From Perkinsus olseni (Eukaryota; Perkinsozoa; Perkinsida; Perkinsidae): a stretch of DNA of 64,000 nucleotides. Positions 36,013-45,318 of this stretch are shown in pieces. A program made the position numbers and the translations under genes. Each line of letters opens with the position of its first letter. Position 1 is the first letter of the stretch. Below the pieces are notes generated by a model. That model searched no databases, was not told the DNA's origin, and saw only the letters and a program-made list of their open reading frames with translations. The DNA lies in assembly GCA_013115135.1 (NCBI GenBank), contig JABANP010000215.1, positions 1-64,000 of the forward strand, given 5' to 3'.

Positions 36013-36066
36013 CTAAGCCTACTTGGCTTTTTTCAGGCCCGGACCGGGCCGCCCGGTTTTTCTTTT
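36013..36066 (+). other. Cluster of short hairpins followed by T runs
   Basis: GTAGGCTAAGCCTAC is a near-perfect inverted repeat with a one-base loop. It is followed by a T run, GCCCGGACCGGGC (a second hairpin) and a second T run (GGTTTTTCTTTTC). This could be a small structured RNA or only a palindrome cluster of the insertion. No known RNA family was recognised. Confidence 0.25.
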
Positions 36067-36260
36067 CGCGGGCAGCGTGCGATGCACACTGTGCATTCCC
36101 AAGGGGTCAAGGAGCGCTCAACGCCCGAGATCGCGCAAGAGCTGCTTCAACGCATTCCTCGGCGAGGCCGCCGCGTGCGACTTCGGGTGTCCGCTGTATA
36201 GCAACTAGGGCTTCGATCCGAAGGGCGGAGCTCGCTCTCTCCGTTGAATTGTTCCTTTAG

Positions 36261-36297
36261 TTTAAGGACTGTTTGCTAAAAGCAAACAGTCCTTAAA
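36261..36297. repeat. Perfect 17-bp inverted repeat with 3-base loop
   Basis: TTTAAGGACTGTTTGCT, then AAA, then AGCAAACAGTCCTTAAA: every base of the arms pairs. It lies near the middle of the 2.7 kb insertion. Function unknown. Confidence 0.9.
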
Positions 36298-37289
36298 ATG
36301 ACTGAAAAAAATGATTATGCCGCGGATCGAACTTCAGCCAAACCGAAGAAGGCCTAGAAAGTTAACCTACTAAACTGAATGTCCGACTCAATCATTACTG
36401 CCATGCTCCGTGTCACCTGCTCCACAGTGCGCCAGTGATACAATACCATATGTTTATAGTACGAACGTACAGAGTTGAATTGGGATTATCCATGTAATTC
36501 ACCCTTGCCAGGATGTTGCATCGCGACACTGACCCCCGAAACAAGAGGGGCGGGTAGCAGAATAAGTCTGAATCAGACTGTCTGATTCAATCAGATGGCA
36601 TCGAAAGTCTTGTGCGTACTACGCACTGCGTAGTGCTGAGTCAGAATTTGAACAAAGTTGTACGGTAGAAACTCTAGCGTAGAGCCTCTATCCTAAAGGC
36701 ATGAACTATTTGCCGCACTTTCCGAATGATACCCAGGAGGCTTTCATCAGCTGTCGACGGCAGCCTGTCGGGGGCGAGTTACCACAGAACGTAGGCGGCG
36801 CCTACTAGGCGCTGATATTCGAGATTTCGTAGCCTCGAAGCTCCCAGAAGATTGAAAAGACTGGGCTCGACTGAAAGGGTAAAGACGCAGTAAGCAGAAC
36901 TCAGGGGCTGCAACTCACAAGTCCCATGAACTTTATGGCATGAAGTATCAGGGAAAACCAAAGCCTTTCGCCGGCAACATGAGGTCTCGTAAACTTGCAA
37001 TATGAATTTCGGTAATGGAGAAACCGCGGAGCACAAAGAGAAACTACAGAGACCGCTAGATATGGTCGCCAGAGAAAGAACGCGAAACCGAAAAGGTAGG
37101 AAAGCAAACATGTCTCACACTATCGCAAGCACCACCTTTCGCAACATGACCGGTTGCAAAAGCGTTCCAGTAAAAACTTTTGCAAGCGCTAACACGATCT
37201 GCAAAAGTTAGGAACACCGCGTAGAGAAAGGCAACTGTTGTAGAAATCGAGTGTTGCAAAATCGCACCCGAGTTGCAAAAAGCATTTTA

Positions 37290-37775
37290 CCCGACTTTTT
37301 CTTGTTCCTCACTTCAGCAGCACTCGAGGAAGAGCTCGAAGAGATACCCTTATCCTGAGTGGTCGCACCATCCAGAACAGCCTCAAGTTGCCCAACCGTC
37401 TTGATAAGGGCAACGTTTTCAGCTTCAAGCTGATCAATGCGATGGTGAAATTCAGTCGAACGAATGGTCAATTCAGTGACCAACGAATAAAAGTATGTTG
37501 CCACTCACAGTGCTGATCTTGCCGTACTCAATGTTCTTATCAATAAGCCCTTTACAAGCTCTTATAATGTCAAGGAAGCTTTTAACCTTCCATGGCATAT
37601 CCGCCAAACCAGTTTTATCTCTGAAGGCTTCTGGTCCGAGCTTCTTAATGGCCATCATAGCATCTTGTACAGACTTGGTCAGTTCATCATCATCAATCTC
37701 CGGAAGCGGTCTCTTCCACTGCTGCACGATGTCGGGAGGACGACGAGCGACGGGGGAGGAGGGAGGGGGTGCCAT
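37290..37775 (-). pseudogene. LINE C ORF1, N-terminal part
   Basis: It starts at the ATG at 37775 (MAPPPSSPVARRPPD), about 25 bases inside the 5' end. It continues with an acidic helical segment (EIDDDELTKSVQDAMMAIKK) and then, after a frame change near 37490, a leucine-rich coiled coil (RIDQLEAENVALIKTVGQLE). It stops at the insertion border near KKKSGKM. This matches the ORF1 layout of LINEs B and E: short disordered start, coiled coil, then RNA-binding part. Confidence 0.7.
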
Positions 37776-37801
37776 AGAAAAAACGAATTCAACTACCTTG
37801 A

Positions 37802-40800
37802 GTCGACGTAGTAGTACTAGTGGTAGTGCTGGTCGTCGTGGTCGACGTAGTTGTCGTGGTCGACGTAGTTGTCGTGGTCGACGTAGTAGTACTAGTGGTA
37901 GTGCTGGTCGTCGTGGTCGACGTAGTAGTGCTAGTGGTCGTCGTGGTCGACGTAGTAGTACTAGTGGTAGTGCTGGTCGTCGTAGTCGACGTAGTAGTAC
38001 TAGTGGTAGTGCTGGTCGTCGTAGTCGACGTAGTTGTCGTGGTCGTCGTGGTCGACGTAGTTGTCGTGGTCGTCGTGGTCGACGTAGTAGTACTTGTGGT
38101 AGTGCTGGTCGTCGTGGTCGACGTAGTAGTACTAGTGGTAGTGCTGGTCGTCGTGGTCGACGTAGTAGTACTAGTGGTAGTGCTGGTCGTCGTGGTCGAC
38201 GTGGTCGACGTAGTTGTCGTGGTCGACGTAGTAGTACTAGTGGTAGTGCTGGTCGTCGTGGTCGTGGTCGTCGTGGTCGTCGTGGTCGACGTAGTCGTCG
38301 TGGTCGTCGTGGTCGTCGTGGTCGACGTAGTTGTCGTGGTCGTCGTGGTCGACGTAGTAGTACTTGTGGTAGTGCTGGTCGTCGTGGTCGACGTAGTAGT
38401 ACTAGTGGTAGTGCTGGTCGTCGTGGTCGACGTAGTAGTACTAGTGGTAGTGCTGGTCGTCGTGGTCGACGTGGTCGACGTAGTTGTCGTGGTCGACGTA
38501 GTAGTACTAGTGGTAGTGCTGGTCGTCGTGGTTGTCGTGGTCGACGTAGTTGTCGTGGTCGTCGTGGTCGACGTGGTCGACGTAGTAGTACTAGTGGTCG
38601 TCGTGGTCGACGTAGTAGTACTAGTGGTCGTCGTGGTCGACGTGGTCGACGTAGTAGTACTAGTGGTCGTCGTGGTCGACGTGGTCGACGTAGTAGTACT
38701 AGTGGTCGTCGTGGTCGACGTGGTCGACGTAGTAGTACTAGTGGTCGTCGTGGTCGACGTAGTAGTACTAGTGGTCGTCGTGGTCGACGTAGTAGTACTA
38801 GTGGTCGTCGTGGTCGACGTAGTAGTACTAGTGCTAGTGCTGGTCGTCGTGGTCGACGTAGTAGTGCTAGTGCTAGTGCTGGTCGTCGTGGTCGACGTGG
38901 TCGACGTAGTAGTACTAGTGGTAGTGCTGGTCGTCGTGGTCGTCGTGGTCGACGTAGTAGTACTAGTGGTAGTGCTGGTCGTCGTGGTCGACGTAGTAGT
39001 ACTAGTGGTAGTGCTGGTCGTCGTGGTCGACGTAGTAGTACTAGTGGTAGTGCTGGTCGTCGTGGTCGACGTGGTCGACGTAGTTGTCGTGGTCGACGTA
39101 GTAGTACTAGTGGTAGTGCTGGTCGTCGTGGTCGACGTGGTTGTCGTGGTCGACGTAGTTGTCGTGGTCGTCGTGGTCGTCGTGGTCGTCGTGGTCGACG
39201 TAGTCGTCGTGGTCGTCGTGGTCGTCGTGGTCGACGTAGTTGTCGTGGTCGACGTGGTCGACGTAGTAGTACTTGTGGTAGTGCTGGTCGTCGTGGTCGA
39301 CGTAGTAGTACTAGTGGTAGTGCTGCTCGTCGTGGTCGACGTAGTAGTACTAGTGGTAGTGCTGGTCGTCGTGGTCGACGTAGTTGTCGTGGTCGACGTA
39401 GTTGTCGTGGTCGACGTAGTAGTACTAGTGGTAGTGCTGGTCGTCGTGGTCGACGTAGTAGTGCTAGTGGTCGTCGTGGTCGACGTAGTAGTACTAGTGG
39501 TAGTGCTGGTCGTCGTAGTCGACGTAGTAGTACTAGTGGTAGTGCTGGTCGTCGTAGTCGACGTAGTTGTCGTGGTCGTCGTGGTCGACGTAGTTGTCGT
39601 GGTCGTCGTGGTCGACGTAGTAGTACTTGTGGTAGTGCTGGTCGTCGTGGTCGACGTAGTAGTACTAGTGGTAGTGCTGGTCGTCGTGGTCGACGTAGTA
39701 GTACTAGTGGTAGTGCTGGTCGTCGTGGTCGACGTGGTCGACGTAGTTGTCGTGGTCGACGTAGTAGTACTAGTGGTAGTGCTGGTCGTCGTGGTCGTGG
39801 TCGTCGTGGTCGACGTAGTCGTCGTGGTCGTCGTGGTCGTCGTGGTCGACGTAGTTGTCGTGGTCGACGTAGTTGTCGTGGTCGACGTAGTTGTCGTGGT
39901 CGTCGTGGTCGACGTAGTAGTACTTGTGGTAGTGCTGGTCGTCGTGGTCGACGTAGTAGTACTAGTGGTAGTGCTGGTCGTCGTGGTCGACGTAGTAGTA
40001 CTAGTGGTAGTGCTGGTCGTCGTGGTCGACGTGGTCGACGTAGTTGTCGTGGTCGACGTAGTTGTCGTGGTCGACGTAGTTGTCGTGGTCGACGTAGTAG
40101 TACTAGTGGTAGTGCTGGTCGTCGTGGTTGTCGTGGTTGTCGTGGTCGACGTAGTTGTCGTGGTCGTCGTGGTCGACGTGGTCGACGTAGTAGTACTAGT
40201 GGTCGTCGTGGTCGACGTAGTAGTACTAGTGGTCGTCGTGGTCGACGTGGTCGACGTAGTAGTACTAGTGGTCGTCGTGGTCGACGTGGTCGACGTAGTA
40301 GTACTAGTGGTCGTCGTGGTCGACGTGGTCGACGTAGTAGTACTAGTGGTCGTCGTGGTCGACGTAGTAGTACTAGTGGTCGTCGTGGTCGACGTAGTAG
40401 TACTAGTGGTCGTCGTGGTCGACGTAGTAGTACTAGTGCTAGTGCTGGTCGTCGTGGTCGACGTAGTAGTGCTAGTGCTAGTGCTGGTCGTCGTGGTCGA
40501 CGTGGTCGACGTAGTAGTACTAGTGGTAGTGCTGGTCGTCGTGGTCGACGTAGTAGTACTAGTGGTAGTGCTGGTCGTCGTGGTCGACGTAGTAGTACTA
40601 GTGGTAGTGCTGGTCGTCGTGGTCGTCGTGGTCGACGTAGTAGTACTAGTGGTAGTGCTGGTCGTCGTGGTCGTCGTGGTCGACGTAGTAGTACTAGTGG
40701 TAGTGCTGGTCGTCGTGGTCGACGTAGTAGTACTAGTGGTAGTGCTGGTCGTCGTGGTCGACGTAGTAGTACTAGTGGTAGTGCTGGTCGTCGTGGTCGA

Positions 40801-40884
40801 CGTAGTAGTACTAGTGGTAGTGCTGGTCGTCGTGGTCGACGTAGTAGTACTAGTGGCAGTGCTGGTCGTCGTGGTCGACGTAGT
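37802..40884 (-). repeat. G2 coding minisatellite, array 2, with a ~1.53 kb higher-order repeat
   Basis: Same 36/18-bp unit family as array 1, encoding Ser/Thr on the minus strand. A rare order of variant units (TTGTCGTGG units, TACTTGTGG, the CTAGTGCTAGTGCTGG triplet) occurs twice, offset by about 1533 bp (for example 37828 and 39361), so the array holds a large tandem duplication. The second copy has extra 18-bp units. The array ends with GTCGACGTAGT at LINE D. Confidence 0.85.
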
Positions 40885-41616
40885 GTGTGTGTGTGTGTGT
40901 AAACGAGAATAAGCCGTGACGCCAACAGAGGCGTATTACGGCAATAGAGAAAGGTCACCGGCTAAATACCCATCCTCCTAACCAACCTTCCAAGACTGTT
41001 AATACGGCTTGCCCGAGTCAGAAAGAAAGAGGGACCATAGATCCTCCTCGGAACCATTCCAAGAATCTTCGATCGGCTCTCCTGGTGAGCCGAACAGAAC
41101 ATCAAGCGATGGACAGTATCATCCGGAACCCCACCACACCTGGCACAATTAGGGTTAACAAAATTATTACTCCTTGACCTGTAGCGACCGGTCCTGAGTA
41201 GGCCAAATATGGCTCGTAAGGCATGCCGATGCATACGAAACCGGATAGAACGCTCCAAAATAGCCAAATGATGGTTGCTCGTGATGAAACTCCGAATCGT
41301 CTTGTTCTTGATCTCCCTGCCAGTGGGTGCTCAAAGGGAGCCTCGTCCGTACCGATTGAGATACCAACTCTCGTAGGTGACTGCCTGGTACCGGGACAGT
41401 CCTGAAGGTGCCCACGATGGAGCCGCTACGAGCCATACCGTCGGCAATCGAGTTGCCAGTCGAGCCAGCATGTCCGCGGACCCAAATAAACCTAAAGTCG
41501 ATGTCGGTGCTAAGAGCCAGGTCAACAATATCAGAGGACAACTGTGATTTCCTCCTCGAAAGGAGGGATTTCAAGATTGCCTGAGAATCAGAGGCAATCA
41601 ATATGGTGGAAAAGCC
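40885..41616 (-). mobile_element. LINE D: 5'-truncated copy of LINE C
   Basis: From the TG run (40883-40900) to 41613 the sequence repeats LINE C 29806-30530. The main differences are one extra C near 41315 (CTCCCTGCC against CTCCTGCC) and tail length. It keeps only the RNase H end of ORF2 (MIASDSQAILKSL and CARCGGVPDDTVHR) and the 3' tail. The word GTCGACGTAGT is at both borders (40874-40884 and 41617-41627). The truncation point is GGAAAAGCC. Confidence 0.9.
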
Positions 41617-43550
41617 GTCGACGTAGTAGTACTAGTGGCAGTGCTGGTCGTCGTGGTCGACGTAGTAGTACTAGTGGTAGTGCTGGTCGTCGTGGTCGTC
41701 GTGGTCGACGTAGTAGTACTAGTGGTAGTGCTGGTCGTCGTGGTCGACGTAGTAGTACTAGTGGTAGTGCTGGTCGTCGTGGTCGACGTAGTAGTACTAG
41801 TGGTAGTGCTGGTCGTCGTGGTCGTCGTGGTCGTCGTGGTCGACGTAGTAGTACTAGTGGTAGTGCTGGTCGTCGTGGTCGACGTAGTAGTACTAGTGGC
41901 AGTGCTGGTCGTCGTGGTCGACGTAGTAGTACTAGTGGCAGTGCTGGTCGTCGTGGTCGACGTAGTAGTACTAGTGGTAGTGCTGGTCGTCGTGGTCGTC
42001 GTGGTCGACGTAGTAGTACTAGTGGTAGTGCTGGTCGTCGTGGTCGACGTAGTAGTACTAGTGGTAGTGCTGGTCGTCGTGGTCGACGTAGTAGTACTAG
42101 TGGTAGTGCTGGTCGTCGTGGTTGTCGTGGTTGTCGTGGTCGACGTGATAGTACTAGTGGTCGTCGTGGTCGACGTAGTAGTACTAGTGGTCGTCGTGGT
42201 CGACGTAGTAGTACTAGTGGTCGTCGTGGTCGACGTAGTAGTACTAGTGGTCGTCGTGGTCGACGTAGTAGTACTAGTGGTCGTCGTGATCGACGTAGTA
42301 GTACTAGTGGTCGTCGTGGTCGACGTAGTAGTACTAGTAGTCGTCGTGGTCGACGTAGTAGTACTAGTGGTCGTCGTGGTCGACGTAGTAGTACTAGTGG
42401 TCGTCGTGGTCGACGTAGTAGTGCTAGTAGTCGTCGTGGTCGACGTAGTAGTACTAGTGGTAGTGCTGGTCGTCGTGGTCGTCGTGGTCGTCGTGGTCGA
42501 CGTAGTAGTACTAGTGGCAGTGCTGGTCGTCGTGGTCGACGTAGTAGTACTAGTGGTAGTGCTGGTCGTCGTAGTCGACGTAGTAGTACTAGTGGTAGTG
42601 CTGGTCGTCGTAGTCGACGTAGTAGTACTAGTGGTAGTGCTGGTCGTCGTAGTCGACGTAGTAGTACTAGTGGTAGTGCTGGTCGTCGTGGTCGACGTGG
42701 TCGACGTAGTTGTCGTGGTCGTCGTGGTCGACGTGGTCGACGTAGTTGTCGTGGTCGTCGTGGTCGACGAAGTAGTACTAGTGGTAGTGCTGGTCGTCGT
42801 AGTCGACGTAGTAGTACTAGTGGTAGTGCTGGTCGTCGTAGTCGACGTAGTAGTACTAGTGGTAGTGCTGGTCGTCGTGGTCGACGTAGTAGTACTAGTG
42901 GTAGTGCTGGTCGTCGTGGTCGACGTAGTAGTACTAGTGGTCGTCGTGGTCGACGTGGTCGACGTAGTAGTACTAGTGGTCGTCGTGGTCGACGTAGTAG
43001 TACTAGTGGTAGTGCTGGTCGTCGTGGTCGACGTAGTAGTACTAGTGGTCGTCGTGGTCGACGTAGTAGTACTACTGGTCGTCGTGGTCGACGTAGTAGT
43101 ACTAGTGGTCGTCGTGGTCGACGTAGTAGTACTAGTGGTCGTCGTGGTCGACGAAGTAGTACTAGTGGTCGTCGTGGTCGACGTAGTAGTGCTAGTGGTC
43201 GTCGTGGTCGACGTAGTAGTACTAGTGGTAGTGCTGGTCGTCGTGGTCGACGTGGTCGACGTAGTAGTACTAGTGGTAGTGCTGGTCGTCGTGGTCGACG
43301 TAGTAGTACTAGTGGTAGTGCTGGTCGTCGTGGTCGACGTGGTCGACGTAGTTGTCGTGGTCGACGTAGTAGTACTAGTTGTAGTAGTGGTCGTCGTGGT
43401 CGTCGTGGTCGACGTAGTAGTACTAGTGGTAGTGCTGGTCGTCGTGGTCGACGTAGTAGTACTAGTGGTAGTGCTGGTCGTCGTGGTCGACGTAGTAGTA
43501 CTAGTGGTAGTGCTGGTCGTCGTGGTCGACGTAGTAGTACTAGTGGTAGT
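41617..43550 (-). repeat. G2 coding minisatellite, array 3
   Basis: Third block of the same units, about 1.9 kb, Ser/Thr-coding on the minus strand with an occasional Ala or Ile. It includes a run of short GTCGTCGTGGTCGACGTA units (42150-42440) and ends abruptly at LINE E. The three arrays together make about 8.2 kb, or roughly 2700 codons. No signal peptide or N-terminal Cys module of G2 is found beyond LINE E. Confidence 0.85.
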
Positions 43551-43581
43551 CTCAAGGTTAGTTGTTTCATCAAGCTTAACC

Positions 43582-45318
43582 ATGCCCGGGGGTAGCAATA
43601 CCCCCTCGTCCCAGCGCTCTCGCGCGTCCTCCATCGCTTTGTCCGGAGACGATCCCCCCGCTCGCTTCGCCACCCCGAGAAACAGCAGCATTGCCGGTGG
43701 GAGCGTCGAAGGAACGCAGGAGTCGCAGGAGCCGCTGGACTTTGGAACGCAGGAGAACGATAGAGAGGATTTGATATCAACACAAGGCGGCACAGAGGCT
43801 GTGCCTAGGCAATCTGGTGTCGGGCCCGCCACGGCCAATCGCCACCGCCAGCAGTCTGCCGCACCAGAAGGGCTCCCGGCTCTGCCGGAGGGGGCCAACA
43901 ACAAGTGCCTGGCCGAGCTTAAGGAGCTGGATCCTACGGGACTCGGCTCCTTCGAGAGAGTGGTTAGCATCCTGGGAAAACTGGAAGACAAGAGACTATA
44001 CAAGCAGGAGATTATCTACATCGAGAAAGGTCTAAGCATCCTCAGTGGCCTTTATATGACCAGCTGTGAAGCGTTGGCCCTCGAAAGGCAAAGGCTCATA
44101 GAGTGCATGCAGGGGACGGCGGCACTGAAGGCGCAGCTCGAAGCGATCAGCAGCGCCCTGCCATCGGTACCGGAGGCCCCGGCGCGCCCTCCCCCGAATC
44201 CGCCAGGGAGAAATAGGAGAGCTAATCCGACGGGTGGACTCGGCCTTGCGGGCACGGAGCCCAGGCATCAAGCTCCAGAGCAGGTGACCGCCATAGCGGT
44301 GCCTACCAGTGGGCAGGCGTCAAATAATGGCCCCAGGGGCAACCAAAGAGAGCTGAATGGAGGTAGTGCAGCGGACGGCAGTGCTGCGTGGACGGAGGTC
44401 AGGAGTCGAAGGCGTAACAGGAGTGGATCAGTGCGCGCAAATCCAAACCCGCAAACCGGAGGCGCCGGGAGGAGAGGTAGGGCAGCACCGAGCAGGTTGC
44501 CCCCAGCCCCCGCGGAAAAGGGGCGTAAGTCCAGCCTGAGACTCGTCCTGAGTCGTAAGGGACTGGTTGGAGATAACCCAGTCGGGAGATGGCCGAACCT
44601 GGAAGCGCAGGTGAAGGAGGAGTTAGCCACCGACTTCAGGAGGCTATTAGCTACTGAAGAAGGTATGAAATGGAGGATCAGGGGTATCTGGTCCGTTACC
44701 TTTGGGCTGGCGTTAGAATGCAATGATAAGGCCACCTTCAAGTCCATCCTGGACATGGGTAAGGCCTCAGATACATGGCTAGTGACGCCGCTCCCAGGTA
44801 AGAAGGCCGAACTCAGATTCACAGGTGTCCCATGTCCGATAAATGAGGACACCTTCCGGAAGGAACTGAGCTTGCGCAACGGCTTCAGAGGAGATTACGA
44901 GGTCGTGAAGAGGTCGGGAAAGCAGGAAGGATGGGGCTCAGTCGTCATTCGCGCAGACGAGGCGACATGTGCTAGATTCCTGGAGTGTACACGCGGCACT
45001 GGAGAGGTCTTTATAGGGGATGTCCGCGCCGTCGTCAAGAGACACTATTTCTGCAGGGTGTGCTACTCCTGCGGCCAACGGCATGGGCCGTCGGAGGCAT
45101 GCACGAAAGAGCCTGCCTGTACCTGGTGTGGGGACAGCTCGCATGCCATCAGCGAATGTCCCAGGGGGCTGCAGGATAAAACCAGGCGGTGTGTTTACTG
45201 TAACAAGGTGGGCCACGGGGCGGTGCAATACCAGCTCTGCGATGCAGTCAACGGCGTCGTGAGGGAGCCGGGGGCGCAAACTCGAGGTGGTGTCGTAGGC
45301 CGCGAACATGCTCAGTAG
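43582..45318 (+). CDS. LINE E ORF1: RNA-binding protein with three zinc knuckles
   Basis: An uninterrupted frame of 578 residues. The ATG at 43582 is the first in the element, 31 bases from its 5' end. The N-terminal 100 residues are Ser/Pro-rich. Residues about 110-200 are helical and probably coiled coil (LERQRLIECMQGTAALK). A Gly/Asn-rich linker follows, then a folded region (about 315-460) with RRM-like patterns, then CYSCGQRHGPSEAC, CTWCGDSSHAISEC and CVYCNKVGHGAVQ knuckles near residues 495-550. It should bind element RNA in the ribonucleoprotein. Its stop TAG overlaps the ORF2 start (ATGCTCAGTAG). Confidence 0.85.
   Translation: MPGGSNTPSSQRSRASSIALSGDDPPARFATPRNSSIAGGSVEGTQESQEPLDFGTQENDREDLISTQGGTEAVPRQSGVGPATANRHRQQSAAPEGLPALPEGANNKCLAELKELDPTGLGSFERVVSILGKLEDKRLYKQEIIYIEKGLSILSGLYMTSCEALALERQRLIECMQGTAALKAQLEAISSALPSVPEAPARPPPNPPGRNRRANPTGGLGLAGTEPRHQAPEQVTAIAVPTSGQASNNGPRGNQRELNGGSAADGSAAWTEVRSRRRNRSGSVRANPNPQTGGAGRRGRAAPSRLPPAPAEKGRKSSLRLVLSRKGLVGDNPVGRWPNLEAQVKEELATDFRRLLATEEGMKWRIRGIWSVTFGLALECNDKATFKSILDMGKASDTWLVTPLPGKKAELRFTGVPCPINEDTFRKELSLRNGFRGDYEVVKRSGKQEGWGSVVIRADEATCARFLECTRGTGEVFIGDVRAVVKRHYFCRVCYSCGQRHGPSEACTKEPACTWCGDSSHAISECPRGLQDKTRRCVYCNKVGHGAVQYQLCDAVNGVVREPGAQTRGGVVGREHAQ

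Larger units (their letters stand above)
34536..37288. mobile_element. 2.7 kb insertion with GCAAC-rich ends inside LINE C ORF1
   Basis: LINE C ORF1 is colinear on either side of this block, so it is an insertion. Both ends carry many copies of TTGCAA/TTTTTGCAAC words in both orientations (34545-34870 and 37125-37285). The outermost ones are CTGCAACGG at the left and, read inward from the right, TTTTTGCAACTCGG. No transposase frame was recognised; open frames inside are under 140 codons and unfamiliar. The layout suggests a non-autonomous DNA transposon with subterminal repeats (inference). I could not fix a target duplication. Confidence 0.5.
29807..37801 (-). mobile_element. LINE C: full-length non-LTR retrotransposon with (CA)n tail, carrying an insertion
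   Basis: Minus-strand element. The 3' end is a (CA)n run (29806-29818 on the complementary strand) just after a short UTR; the 5' end is CTCAAG (37802 down to 37797). GTCGACGTAGT at 29796-29806 and again at 37802-37812 is an 11-bp target duplication. ORF1 is split by a 2.7 kb insertion (about 34540-37285). ORF2 has the endonuclease, RT and RNase H, with several frameshifts. Without the insertion the element would be about 5.2 kb, close to LINE B. Confidence 0.87.

Noticed and set aside
37473..40958. Minus-strand Arg/Pro/Leu-rich frame of about 1160 codons
   Set aside because: Another reading of the same repeat. Its N-terminal start is in the LINE D 3' end and its last part is LINE C ORF1, so it is not one gene.
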